From Escherichia coli (lineage in GTDB: Bacteria > Pseudomonadota > Gammaproteobacteria > Enterobacterales > Enterobacteriaceae): a stretch of DNA of 64,000 nt. Shown in pieces: positions 1 through 9,685 of the stretch. The notes beneath the pieces are model-generated. The model made no database searches. It saw only the letters and a list, made by a program, of their open reading frames with translations, and was not told where the DNA came from. The stretch lies in NCBI RefSeq assembly GCF_036503815.1, contig NZ_AP027764.1, positions 3,286,001 through 3,350,000 of the forward strand, given 5' to 3'. Every line of letters starts with the position of its first letter. Position 1 is the stretch's first letter. A program made the translations under genes and the position numbers.

Positions 1-1082
1 ATAACGACGGAAATAAAATATTGATATTAAATTATCTTATAACGAACATCTTTACCTCCACAAATTCAAATCCTGATAGTTTGCTCTTTGATGCCATACT
101 GGATATTGCACATAACTCTGTTCACAGAGGATATTTAAATCAACATAGTTTAATCAGGCATCGCTGCGTCCAACACGCACTGATTAACATCATCTCAAAA
201 CAAACAGACATTGACTTAAAAATAAAATGGATAAAAGATATAGTTTTAGTGTTGAAGTTACAACATGATGATTTATCGAAATGTATCAGCCCACTGATTT
301 TCGCTATTGAATCGATAAAAACAACTAGCATTAGCGATGCGACAATTAAATCCTCTTCACAAATATTAAAATTGCATAATTATATGGAGATGTGTTATAC
401 ACTTTTTGATAGCTATCCAAATTTAATAACTGAATATAATGATTTATTCACGGATTGTATTTCTATTGTTACACAATACGATCTGAGAGGATATTTCAGC
501 AGACTGTTTGAGATGATAGAGATTACCGACAATGAAACTAAAAAGAATACAACTGCTTTTTTAATTAGCAGAATTGAATCGCGGCATTTATATCAACCTA
601 AAATTGCCGCTCAATCTTTGAAATTGTTATTGAATACAGATATTCCTTATGCATATTCATCATTGCTAACATTACTTAATATTCTACAAAAAACAGTTTA
701 TGAACCGGGGCATCTGGAGTTACTCGATAAAGTGTTAAAGTTATGTGCCAAAAATATTCAGGCGTCAGAATTTGACAGTTTATTGGAACTGCTAAAGATA
801 TATGGTAATGAAACGACTGCACACTTTATTTTGCTTAGGGAGATAGTCGGATACACTATAGACAATGAAAATAATAAAATCAGGGACAGAATCAAGCTAA
901 TACTGAATCACATATCTCATAATACTTTTCCAGATGATGAACAAACACTTTATGCAATAGCATGTTTATTCCAGACTTTCCCAGAATTTGTTTATGAATA
1001 TCAACCAATGTTATTAACAATAATTCAGATAGCAAGAAGAAATAATTTCATTGCCATTTTAAATACACTAGATAGATCATAA
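1..1082 (+). CDS. 5'-truncated AT-rich helical-repeat protein, function unknown
   Basis: The reading frame is open from the left edge, so the N-terminus lies outside the window. About 359 residues are visible. I do not recognise a named family. The protein has no signal peptide or membrane segment and looks all-helical, rich in Leu/Ile/Asn. A unit of pattern L-F-x-x-[YF]-P-x-[LF]-[IV]-x-E-Y recurs, once near residues 130–145 and again near the C-terminus, which suggests a HEAT/LRR-like solenoid. A similar unit occurs in the gene at 21970–23622. Base composition is far more AT-rich than rhlE next door, which suggests acquired DNA. It converges on rhlE. In K-12 rhlE is followed by dinG, so this gene sits at an insertion point. 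A secreted-effector role is only a guess. Confidence 0.6.
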   Translation, partial: NDGNKILILNYLITNIFTSTNSNPDSLLFDAILDIAHNSVHRGYLNQHSLIRHRCVQHALINIISKQTDIDLKIKWIKDIVLVLKLQHDDLSKCISPLIFAIESIKTTSISDATIKSSSQILKLHNYMEMCYTLFDSYPNLITEYNDLFTDCISIVTQYDLRGYFSRLFEMIEITDNETKKNTTAFLISRIESRHLYQPKIAAQSLKLLLNTDIPYAYSSLLTLLNILQKTVYEPGHLELLDKVLKLCAKNIQASEFDSLLELLKIYGNETTAHFILLREIVGYTIDNENNKIRDRIKLILNHISHNTFPDDEQTLYAIACLFQTFPEFVYEYQPMLLTIIQIARRNNFIAILNTLDRS

Positions 1083-1100
1083 AGCAAATTTATTAAAAAC

Positions 1101-1130
1101 AATAAAATCAGACATGACATGCATGTCTGA
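1101..1130 (-). terminator. Stem-loop between rhlE and the left-edge gene
   Basis: TCAGACATG (1108–1116) pairs with CATGTCTGA (1122–1130). On the minus strand the stem is followed by TTTTATTG, so it looks like a rho-independent terminator for transcripts leaving rhlE. A second stem (GGGCAAAAG 1149–1157 with CTTTTGCCC 1169–1177) lies between it and the rhlE stop. Confidence 0.6.
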
Positions 1131-1187
1131 CCGTGTTACCTGAATAATGGGCAAAAGCCTGTGATACTCTTTTGCCCTTACATGGTA

Positions 1188-2549
1188 TTACTGCGCAGCG
1201 GCAGGTTTACGCGGACGGCGACGGCGTTGTTGCTCGCCTGCCGGTTTGGCATCGCCGAGACGACGAGATGGTTTTTCTGCAGGCTTCGCGCTCGCAGATT
1301 TTGCGCCACCTTCAGCGCGGCGTGGTTGCTGTTGACCGCGACCACCGCCTTGTCCACGACCGCCGCCACGTTGCTGGCGACCATTCTGTATCGGTTCGGC
1401 CTTGATTGACGGGTCCGGCTCATAACCCGGAATCGCAATGCGTGGAATCTCTTTTTTCAGCAGTTTTTCGATATCACGCAGAAGTTTGTGTTCATCAACA
1501 CACACCAGCGACAACGCTTCACCGGTAGCTGCCGCGCGACCGGTACGCCCGATACGGTGAACATAATCTTCCGGTACGTTTGGCAGCTCGTAGTTGACGA
1601 CGTGCGGCAACTCTTCGATATCCAGACCGCGTGCAGCGATGTCAGTTGCCACCAGAACACGAATATCGCCCGATTTAAAATCGGCCAGTGCACGAGTACG
1701 CGCACCTTGCGATTTATTACCGTGGATCGCCGCACTGCGGATACCATCTTTATTGAGCTGTTCAGCCAGATGGTTAGCACCGTGTTTGGTACGGGTAAAC
1801 ACCAGCACCTGCTGCCAGTTCCCTTTACCAATCATGTGCGACAGTAATTCGCGTTTACGTTTCTTATCGACAAAGTGAACGTGCTGGGTCACCTGATCAG
1901 ACGCGGTATTGCGGCGTGCCACTTCAATTTCCAGCGGGTTGTGCAACAGTTTTTCCGCCAGAGCTTTAATATCGTCAGAGAAGGTCGCGGAGAACAACAG
2001 GTTCTGGCGCTTCGCTGGCAGTTTTGTTAACACGCGACGGATATCGTGGATAAAGCCCATGTCGAGCATACGGTCAGCTTCATCGAGGACGAGAATTTCA
2101 ACCTGATCCAGCTTCACTGCATTCTGATGTTCCAGGTCCAGCAAACGCCCCGGCGTTGCCACCAGCACATCAACGCCACCGCGCAGCTTCATCATCTGCG
2201 GGTTAATGCTGACGCCGCCAAACACCACCAGCGAACGAATATTCAGGTATTTGCTGTAATCACGGACGTTTTCGCCAATCTGTGCAGCCAGTTCACGGGT
2301 TGGGGTAAGAATGAGCGCACGTACCGGACGACGCCCTTTGGCGTGCGGCTGGCGAGTGATCAGGTGTTGCAACAGCGGCAGCGTAAAGCCCGCTGTTTTG
2401 CCGGTACCGGTCTGGGCACTGGCCATCAGGTCGCGGCCTTCCAGCACCGCAGGGATCGCCTGCTGCTGAATAGGGGTGGGTTCACGGTAACCCTGCTCGG
2501 CAACGGCGCGCAGGATATCAGGGCTTAACCCCAAAGAATCGAAAGACAT
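1188..2549 (-). CDS. rhlE: ATP-dependent RNA helicase RhlE (DEAD-box)
   Basis: 453 residues, the usual length. RhlE unwinds RNA duplexes and helps ribosome assembly and RNA turnover in the cytoplasm. The helicase motifs appear in order: the Q motif near residues 20–27 (PTPIQ), motif I AQTGTGKT, motif II DEAD, motif III SAT, and motif VI HRIGRTGR. The last ~75 residues form the basic, Gly/Arg/Gln-rich tail with RGGGRGQGGGRG-type runs that binds RNA. It is divergent from cecR, whose product is known to regulate rhlE in K-12. Confidence 0.97.
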   Translation of the reverse strand: MSFDSLGLSPDILRAVAEQGYREPTPIQQQAIPAVLEGRDLMASAQTGTGKTAGFTLPLLQHLITRQPHAKGRRPVRALILTPTRELAAQIGENVRDYSKYLNIRSLVVFGGVSINPQMMKLRGGVDVLVATPGRLLDLEHQNAVKLDQVEILVLDEADRMLDMGFIHDIRRVLTKLPAKRQNLLFSATFSDDIKALAEKLLHNPLEIEVARRNTASDQVTQHVHFVDKKRKRELLSHMIGKGNWQQVLVFTRTKHGANHLAEQLNKDGIRSAAIHGNKSQGARTRALADFKSGDIRVLVATDIAARGLDIEELPHVVNYELPNVPEDYVHRIGRTGRAAATGEALSLVCVDEHKLLRDIEKLLKKEIPRIAIPGYEPDPSIKAEPIQNGRQQRGGGRGQGGGRGQQQPRRAEGGAKSASAKPAEKPSRRLGDAKPAGEQQRRRRPRKPAAAQ

Positions 2550-2742
2550 AACTACTCCGAACCGCCCCGACCGTTACCGGTGTAGTTTTCAGGGAGATAC
2601 TGAAAAGGAAAATGACAAAAACCACAATGTCATGAGGGGGCGGAGTGTAGCAGTTTTTGTGACACAGCGCATAAATTATCCCTGTGACTGGCGTAGCTAA
2701 AATTCTTAGCCATACTGGACAACTCCCATATGGAGTCATAAT

Positions 2743-2764
2743 CTTAATCAATCATTTGATTAAG
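2743..2764. promoter_or_regulatory. Candidate CecR operator palindrome
   Basis: A perfect palindrome: CTTAATCAA (2743–2751), a 4-nt spacer, then TTGATTAAG (2756–2764). It lies 13 nt upstream of the cecR start in the rhlE–cecR divergent region. CecR is a TetR-family protein known to control both flanking units. Assigning this palindrome to it is inference. Confidence 0.6.
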
Positions 2765-2777
2765 AATGGACTGTGCG

Positions 2778-3449
2778 ATGAATAATCCAGCCATGACAAT
2801 CAAGGGTGAACAGGCGAAAAAACAGCTGATTGCTGCCGCACTGGCGCAGTTTGGTGAATATGGAATGAACGCCACCACCCGCGAGATAGCCGCCCAGGCC
2901 GGGCAGAATATCGCTGCCATCACCTACTACTTCGGTTCGAAAGAAGATTTGTATCTCGCCTGCGCCCAGTGGATTGCCGATTTTATTGGCGAGCAGTTCC
3001 GTCCGCACGCTGAAGAAGCCGAACGCTTGTTCGCACAACCACAGCCGGATCGCGCAGCTATTCGTGAACTGATCCTTCGCGCCTGCAGGAACATGATTAA
3101 GCTGCTCACCCAGGATGACACCGTCAACCTCAGCAAGTTTATCTCCCGTGAGCAACTCTCTCCTACGGCAGCCTACCACCTGGTGCATGAACAGGTGATT
3201 AGCCCGCTACACAGCCACCTTACACGCCTGATTGCCGCCTGGACCGGCTGCGACGCCAACGACACCCGCATGATCCTCCATACCCATGCGTTGATTGGTG
3301 AGATTCTGGCGTTTCGTCTTGGCAAAGAAACTATTTTGTTACGTACCGGCTGGACCGCGTTCGATGAAGAAAAGACCGAACTGATCAACCAGACGGTGAC
3401 CTGTCATATCGACCTGATTTTGCAAGGATTATCGCAAAGGAGTTTGTAG
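2778..3449 (+). CDS. cecR: TetR-family transcriptional regulator CecR (YbiH)
   Basis: 223 residues from ATG 2778; an in-frame ATG at 2766 would add four residues. An N-terminal TetR helix-turn-helix (about residues 10–60, with the TREIAAQAG…[11 protein letters not shown] signature) is followed by a helical ligand/dimer domain. In K-12 it controls rhlE and the ybhGFSR exporter and affects sensitivity to cefoperazone and chloramphenicol. The stop codon overlaps the ybhG start by 1 nt, so regulator and exporter are cotranscribed. Confidence 0.95.
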
Positions 3450-4447
3450 TGATGAAAAAACCTGTCGTGATCGGACTGGCGGTAGTGGTACTTGCCGCCG
3501 TGGTTGCCGGAGGCTACTGGTGGTATCAAAGCCGCCAGGATAACGGCCTGACGCTGTATGGCAACGTGGATATTCGCACCGTGAATCTTAGCTTCCGTGT
3601 CGGTGGTCGCGTTGAATCGCTGGCCGTAGACGAAGGTGATGCGATTAAAGCGGGCCAGGTGCTGGGTGAACTGGATCATAAGCCGTATGAAATTGCCCTG
3701 ATGCAGGCAAAAGCGGGTGTTTCGGTGGCACAGGCGCAGTATGACCTGATGCTTGCCGGGTATCGCGATGAAGAAATCGCTCAGGCCGCCGCCGCCGTAA
3801 AACAGGCGCAGGCCGCATATGACTATGCGCAGAACTTCTACAACCGCCAGCAAGGGTTGTGGAAAAGTCGCACTATTTCGGCAAACGACCTGGAAAATGC
3901 CCGCTCCTCGCGCGACCAGGCGCAGGCAACGCTGAAATCAGCACAGGATAAATTGCGTCAGTATCGCTCCGGTAATCGTGAACAGGACATCGCCCAGGCG
4001 AAAGCCAGTCTCGAACAGGCGCAGGCGCAACTGGCGCAGGCGGAGCTGAATTTACAGGACTCAACGTTAATAGCACCGTCTGATGGCACGCTGTTAACCC
4101 GCGCGGTAGAGCCTGGCACGGTGCTCAATGAAGGTGGCACAGTCTTTACCGTCTCACTGACACGTCCGGTGTGGGTGCGCGCTTATGTTGATGAACGTAA
4201 TCTCGACCAGGCCCAGCCGGGGCGCAAAGTGCTGCTTTATACCGACGGTCGCCCGGACAAGCCGTATCACGGGCAGATTGGTTTCGTTTCACCGACTGCT
4301 GAATTTACCCCAAAAACCGTCGAAACGCCGGATCTGCGTACCGACCTCGTCTATCGCCTGCGTATTGTGGTGACCGACGCCGATGATGCCTTACGCCAGG
4401 GAATGCCAGTGACGGTGCAATTCGGTAACGAGGCAGGACATGAATGA
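3449..4447 (+). CDS. ybhG: Periplasmic adaptor (HlyD/membrane-fusion) subunit YbhG
   Basis: 332 residues. One N-terminal membrane anchor (residues ~4–25) leads to a biotinyl-lipoyl-like half motif (GRVESLAVDEGDAIKAGQVL), a long Ala/Gln-rich coiled coil (~80–200), the second lipoyl half (STLIAPSDGTLLTR) and a β-barrel. This is the layout of adaptor proteins that bridge an inner-membrane ABC exporter to an outer-membrane channel. It overlaps ybhF by 8 nt and is encoded with YbhF/S/R. TolC as the outer-membrane partner is inference. Confidence 0.95.
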   Translation: MMKKPVVIGLAVVVLAAVVAGGYWWYQSRQDNGLTLYGNVDIRTVNLSFRVGGRVESLAVDEGDAIKAGQVLGELDHKPYEIALMQAKAGVSVAQAQYDLMLAGYRDEEIAQAAAAVKQAQAAYDYAQNFYNRQQGLWKSRTISANDLENARSSRDQAQATLKSAQDKLRQYRSGNREQDIAQAKASLEQAQAQLAQAELNLQDSTLIAPSDGTLLTRAVEPGTVLNEGGTVFTVSLTRPVWVRAYVDERNLDQAQPGRKVLLYTDGRPDKPYHGQIGFVSPTAEFTPKTVETPDLRTDLVYRLRIVVTDADDALRQGMPVTVQFGNEAGHE

Positions 4448-6176
4448 TGCCGTTATTACGCTGAACGGTCTGGAAAAACGCTTTCCGGGCATGGACAAGC
4501 CCGCCGCCGCGCCGCTCGACTGTACCATTCATGCTGGTTATGTAACGGGGCTGGTGGGGCCGGATGGCGCAGGTAAAACCACACTGATGCGGATGCTGGC
4601 GGGATTACTGAAACCCGATAGCGGCAGCGCCACGGTGATTGGCTTTGATCCGATCAAAAACGACGGCGCGCTGCACGCCGTTCTCGGCTATATGCCGCAG
4701 AAATTCGGCCTGTATGAAGATCTCACGGTGATGGAGAACCTCAATCTGTACGCGGATTTGCGCAGCGTCACTGGCGAGGCACGTAAGCAGACTTTTGCTC
4801 GCCTGCTGGAGTTTACGTCTCTCGGTCCGTTTACCGGACGCCTGGCGGGCAAGCTCTCTGGTGGGATGAAGCAAAAACTCGGCCTGGCCTGTACGCTGGT
4901 GGGCGAACCGAAAGTGTTGCTGCTCGATGAACCTGGCGTCGGCGTTGACCCTATCTCACGCCGCGAATTGTGGCAGATGGTGCATGAGCTGGCAGGCGAA
5001 GGGATGTTAATCCTCTGGAGTACCTCGTATCTTGACGAAGCCGAACAGTGCCGTGACGTGTTACTGATGAACGAAGGCGAGTTGCTGTATCAGGGAGAAC
5101 CGACGGCCCTGACGCAAACCATGGCCGGACGTAGCTTTCTGATGACCAGCCCGCACGAGGGCAACCGCAAATTGTTGCAACGCGCCTTGAAACTGCCACA
5201 GGTGAGCGACGGCATGATTCAGGGGAAATCGGTACGTCTGATCCTCAAAAAAGAGGCCACACCAGACGATATTCGCCACGCCGACGGGATGCCAGAAATC
5301 GACATCAGCCAAACCACGCCCCGCTTTGAAGATGCGTTTATTGATTTGCTGGGCGGAGCTGGAACCTCGGAATCACCGCTGGGCGCAATATTGCATACGG
5401 TGGAAGGTACACCTGGCGAGACGGTGATCGAAGCGAAAGAGCTGACCAAAAAGTTTGGCGATTTTGCCGCCACCGATCACGTCAACTTTGCCGTCAAACG
5501 CGGTGAAATCTTTGGTTTGCTCGGGCCAAACGGCGCAGGGAAATCGACCACCTTTAAGATGATGTGCGGCTTGTTGGTACCGACCTCTGGCCAGGCGCTG
5601 GTGCTGGGTATGGATCTGAAAGAGAGTTCTGGCAAAGCGCGCCAGCATCTCGGCTATATGGCGCAAAAGTTTTCGCTCTATGGCAACCTGACGGTCGAAC
5701 AGAATTTACGCTTTTTTTCTGGTGTGTATGGCTTACGCGGGCGGGCGCAGAACGAAAAAATCGCCCGTATGAGTGAGGCGTTCGGCCTGAAAAGTATCGC
5801 TTCCCACGCGACCGATGAACTGCCCTTAGGTTTTAAACAGCGTCTGGCGCTGGCCTGTTCGCTGATGCATGAACCGGACATTCTGTTTCTCGATGAACCG
5901 ACGTCCGGCGTTGATCCCCTCACCCGCCGTGAATTTTGGTTGCATATCAACAGCATGGTAGAGAAAGGCGTCACGGTAATGGTCACCACCCACTTTATGG
6001 ATGAAGCAGAATATTGTGACCGCATCGGCCTGGTGTATCGTGGGAAATTAATCGCCAGCGGCACGCCAGATGATTTGAAAGCGCAGTCGGCCAACGACGA
6101 GCAACCCGATCCCACAATGGAGCAGGCCTTTATTCAGTTGATCCACGACTGGGATAAGGAGCATGGCAATGAGTAA
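4440..6176 (+). CDS. ybhF: Tandem-domain ABC exporter ATPase YbhF
   Basis: 578 residues with two ABC ATPase domains on one chain. Domain 1 has Walker A GPDGAGKT and signature LSGGMKQ. Domain 2 has Walker A GPNGAGKST and a degenerate signature (LPLGFKQ), with Walker B LFLDEPTSGVDP. It powers the YbhFSR exporter; K-12 work reports drug and Na+/H+ export activity for this system. It overlaps ybhG upstream and ybhS downstream, so translation is probably coupled. Confidence 0.95.
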   Translation: MNDAVITLNGLEKRFPGMDKPAAAPLDCTIHAGYVTGLVGPDGAGKTTLMRMLAGLLKPDSGSATVIGFDPIKNDGALHAVLGYMPQKFGLYEDLTVMENLNLYADLRSVTGEARKQTFARLLEFTSLGPFTGRLAGKLSGGMKQKLGLACTLVGEPKVLLLDEPGVGVDPISRRELWQMVHELAGEGMLILWSTSYLDEAEQCRDVLLMNEGELLYQGEPTALTQTMAGRSFLMTSPHEGNRKLLQRALKLPQVSDGMIQGKSVRLILKKEATPDDIRHADGMPEIDISQTTPRFEDAFIDLLGGAGTSESPLGAILHTVEGTPGETVIEAKELTKKFGDFAATDHVNFAVKRGEIFGLLGPNGAGKSTTFKMMCGLLVPTSGQALVLGMDLKESSGKARQHLGYMAQKFSLYGNLTVEQNLRFFSGVYGLRGRAQNEKIARMSEAFGLKSIASHATDELPLGFKQRLALACSLMHEPDILFLDEPTSGVDPLTRREFWLHINSMVEKGVTVMVTTHFMDEAEYCDRIGLVYRGKLIASGTPDDLKAQSANDEQPDPTMEQAFIQLIHDWDKEHGNE

Positions 6177-7302
6177 TCCGATCCTGTCCTGGCGTCGCGT
6201 GCAGGCGCTGTGCGTCAAAGAGACACGGCAGATCGTTCGCGATCCGAGTAGCTGGCTGATTGCAGTGGTGATCCCACTGTTGCTGCTGTTTATATTTGGC
6301 TACGGCATTAACCTCGACTCCAGCAAGCTGCGGGTTGGGATTTTGCTGGAACAGCGTAGCGAAGCGGCGCTGGATTTCACCCATACCATGACCGGTTCGC
6401 CCTACATCGACGCCACCATCAGCGATAACCGTCAGGAATTAATCGCCAAAATGCAGGCGGGAAAAATTCGTGGCCTGGTGGTGATTCCGGTGGATTTCGC
6501 CGAACAGATGGAGCGCGCCAACGCTACCGCGCCGATTCAGGTGATCACCGACGGCAGTGAGCCGAATACCGCTAACTTTGTGCAAGGTTATGTCGAAGGG
6601 ATCTGGCAGATCTGGCAAATGCAGCGGGCAGAGGACAACGGGCAGACTTTTGAACCACTTATCGACGTCCAGACTCGCTACTGGTTTAACCCGGCGGCGA
6701 TTAGCCAGCACTTTATTATCCCCGGTGCGGTAACCATCATCATGACGGTTATCGGCGCGATTCTCACCTCGCTGGTGGTGGCGCGGGAGTGGGAACGCGG
6801 CACCATGGAGGCGTTACTCTCTACGGAGATAACCCGCACGGAACTGTTGCTGTGTAAGCTGATCCCTTATTACTTCCTCGGGATGCTGGCGATGCTGCTG
6901 TGTATGCTGGTGTCGGTGTTTATTCTCGGCGTGCCGTATCGCGGGTCACTGCTGATTCTGTTTTTTATCTCCAGCCTGTTTTTACTCAGTACCCTGGGGA
7001 TGGGGCTACTAATTTCTACGATTACCCGCAACCAGTTCAATGCCGCTCAGGTCGCCCTGAACGCCGCGTTTCTGCCGTCGATTATGCTTTCCGGCTTTAT
7101 TTTTCAGCTCGACAGTATGCCCGCGGTGATCCGCGCGGTGACGTACATTATTCCCGCACGTTATTTCGTCAGCACCCTGCAAAGCCTGTTCCTCGCCGGG
7201 AATATTCCAGTGGTGCTGGTGGTGAACGTGCTGTTTTTGATCGCTTCGGCGGTGATGTTTATCGGCCTGACGTGGCTAAAAACCAAACGTCGGCTGGATT
7301 AG
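6169..7302 (+). CDS. ybhS: ABC-2 type exporter permease YbhS
   Basis: 377 residues from ATG 6169 (an in-frame ATG at 6163 is less likely). One N-terminal membrane helix (~residues 25–45), a ~130-residue periplasmic domain and five more C-terminal helices form the ABC-2 permease plan, with the conserved [13 protein letters not shown] segment near the membrane. It overlaps the 3' end of ybhF by 8 nt and is followed by its paralogue ybhR. YbhS and YbhR probably pair as a heterodimeric channel. Confidence 0.95.
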
Positions 7303-7312
7303 GGAGAAGAGC

Positions 7313-8419
7313 ATGTTTCATCGCTTATGGACGTTAATCCGCAAAGAGTTGCAGTCGCTGCTGCGCGAACCGCAAACCCGCGCGATTCTGATTTTGCCCG
7401 TGCTGATTCAGGTGATCCTGTTCCCGTTCGCCGCCACGCTGGAAGTGACTAACGCCACCATCGCCATCTACGATGAAGATAACGGCGAACATTCGGTAGA
7501 ACTTACTCAACGTTTTGCCCGCGCCAGCGCCTTTACCCACGTGCTGCTGCTGAAAAGCCCACAGGAGATCCGCCCAACCATCGACACGCAAAAGGCGTTA
7601 TTGTTGGTGCGTTTCCCGGCTGATTTCTCACGCAAATTGGATACCTTCCAGACCGCGCCATTGCAGTTGATCCTCGACGGACGCAACTCCAACAGTGCGC
7701 AAATTGCCGCCAACTACCTGCAACAGATCGTCAAAAATTATCAGCAGGAGCTGCTGGAAGGAAAACCGAAACCTAACAACAGCGAGCTGGTGGTACGCAA
7801 CTGGTATAACCCGAATCTCGACTACAAATGGTTTGTGGTGCCGTCGCTGATCGCCATGATCACCACTATCGGCGTAATGATCGTCACTTCACTTTCCGTC
7901 GCCCGCGAACGTGAACAGGGTACGCTCGATCAGTTACTGGTTTCTCCCCTCACCACCTGGCAGATATTCATCGGCAAAGCCGTACCGGCATTAATTGTCG
8001 CCACCTTCCAGGCCACCATTGTGCTGGCGATTGGTATCTGGGCGTATCAAATCCCCTTCGCCGGATCGCTGGCGCTATTCTACTTTACGATGGTGATTTA
8101 CGGTTTATCGCTGGTGGGATTCGGTCTGTTGATTTCGTCACTCTGTTCAACGCAACAGCAGGCGTTTATCGGCGTGTTTGTCTTTATGATGCCCGCCATT
8201 CTCCTTTCCGGTTACGTTTCGCCAGTGGAAAACATGCCAGTATGGCTGCAAAACCTGACGTGGATTAACCCTATTCGCCACTTTACGGACATTACCAAGC
8301 AGATTTATTTGAAGGATGCGAGTCTGGATATTGTGTGGAATAGTTTGTGGCCGCTACTGGTGATAACGGCCACGACAGGGTCAGCGGCGTACGCGATGTT
8401 TAGACGCAAGGTGATGTAA
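7313..8419 (+). CDS. ybhR: ABC-2 type exporter permease YbhR
   Basis: 368 residues, paralogous to YbhS with the same plan: N-terminal helix, periplasmic domain, five C-terminal helices and a matching [16 protein letters not shown] motif. It starts 10 nt after ybhS and ends the cecR-ybhGFSR operon. Its last 39 nt are antisense to the 3' end of ybhQ. Confidence 0.95.
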
Positions 8420-8791
8420 CTTCTTATCTTTCGCCAGCAAAGACACTACCGCCGGGCCAGCAAGGATTGCCAGCCCTGCAATTGCCAGCAAAAAGTTGTT
8501 TTCCAGTACGCGGGACAACAGCCACAGCACAATCAGCGCTGCGCCAAAATACCAGGTCGTAGTCAGCTCTTCCAGCACGTCTGCCACCTCACGCCAGCGT
8601 TGCTCGGGGTGGCGCTGAAACACCAGCATCATCACTACCGTGACACAATACAGTGCGCATAATCCCACGCCGACGTGAACCAGAGTCTTACTCATCCAGC
8701 CCACCACCAGCAGCGCCACTACCAGTAAATGCAACATAATCTGCCAGCAACTTAGACCCGTTGCGACACGAACACGTTGTTGCCACTTCAT
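8381..8791 (-). CDS. ybhQ: Inner-membrane protein YbhQ
   Basis: 136 residues with about four hydrophobic helices (near 15–35, 37–55, 75–92, 97–117) and a short basic tail. K-12 has the same protein at the same place; its function is not established. Its 3' end overlaps ybhR tail-to-tail, and ybhP is divergent from its start. Confidence 0.9.
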
Positions 8792-8923
8792 GGCTTCTCT
8801 CCTGAAGAATTTATCTCTACTTACTCAGAGTACCGAACTTTACGGAAAATTCCGTAAGACCGCACCTTTTTGTGACGCCGACTACACTATTTCAATGAGA
8901 TAAGAGGCAAAGACAGGAAAATT

Positions 8924-9685
8924 ATGCCCGATCAAACACAACAATTTTCGTTCAAGGTGCTCACCATCAACATTCACAAAGGCTTTACCGCGTTTAACCG
9001 ACGCTTCATTTTGCCGGAACTTCGCGACGCCGTGCGTACCGTCAGTGCCGATATTGTTTGCCTGCAAGAAGTGATGGGTGCGCACGAAGTTCATCCGCTG
9101 CATGTGGAAAACTGGCCCGATACCTCGCACTACGAGTTTCTCGCCGACACTATGTGGAGCGATTTTGCCTACGGTCGCAATGCGGTGTACCCGGAAGGGC
9201 ATCATGGAAACGCCGTACTGTCACGCTATCCCATTGAACATTATGAGAATCGTGATGTTTCAATCGATGGTGCGGAAAAGCGCGGCGTGCTCTACTGCCG
9301 TATTGTGCCGCCGATGACCGGGAAAGCGATTCATGTGATGTGCGTACATCTGGGCCTGCGTGAAGCGCACCGTCAGGCGCAGCTTGCGATGCTCGCTGAA
9401 TGGGTGAATGAGCTGCCGGACGGCGAACCGGTATTAGTGGCGGGTGATTTCAACGACTGGCGGCAAAAAGCCAATCATCCCTTAAAAGTGCAGGCCGGGC
9501 TGGATGAGATATTTACCCGCGCCCACGGACGCCCGGCGCGTACGTTTCCGGTGCAATTTCCTCTACTACGACTGGACAGGATCTACATCAAAAATGCCAG
9601 CGCCAGCGCGCCAACCGCGTTGCCGCTGCGGACATGGCGACACCTTTCTGATCATGCCCCTTTAAGTGCGGAGATTCATTTATGA
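8924..9685 (+). CDS. ybhP: Endonuclease/exonuclease/phosphatase-fold protein YbhP
   Basis: 253 residues of the EEP superfamily. Visible landmarks: an N-terminal TINIHKG strand, the metal-binding CLQEV glutamate, the GDFNDW motif and the C-terminal SDHAPL catalytic histidine. No signal peptide is visible. It overlaps clsB by 4 nt (ATGA) and forms the ybhP–clsB–ybhN unit, which suggests a membrane-lipid role, but its substrate is unknown. Confidence 0.92.
   Translation: MPDQTQQFSFKVLTINIHKGFTAFNRRFILPELRDAVRTVSADIVCLQEVMGAHEVHPLHVENWPDTSHYEFLADTMWSDFAYGRNAVYPEGHHGNAVLSRYPIEHYENRDVSIDGAEKRGVLYCRIVPPMTGKAIHVMCVHLGLREAHRQAQLAMLAEWVNELPDGEPVLVAGDFNDWRQKANHPLKVQAGLDEIFTRAHGRPARTFPVQFPLLRLDRIYIKNASASAPTALPLRTWRHLSDHAPLSAEIHL

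Noticed and set aside
1161..1438. Three overlapping short open frames over the 3' end of rhlE
   Set aside because: They are shadows of the Gly/Arg-rich tail of rhlE.
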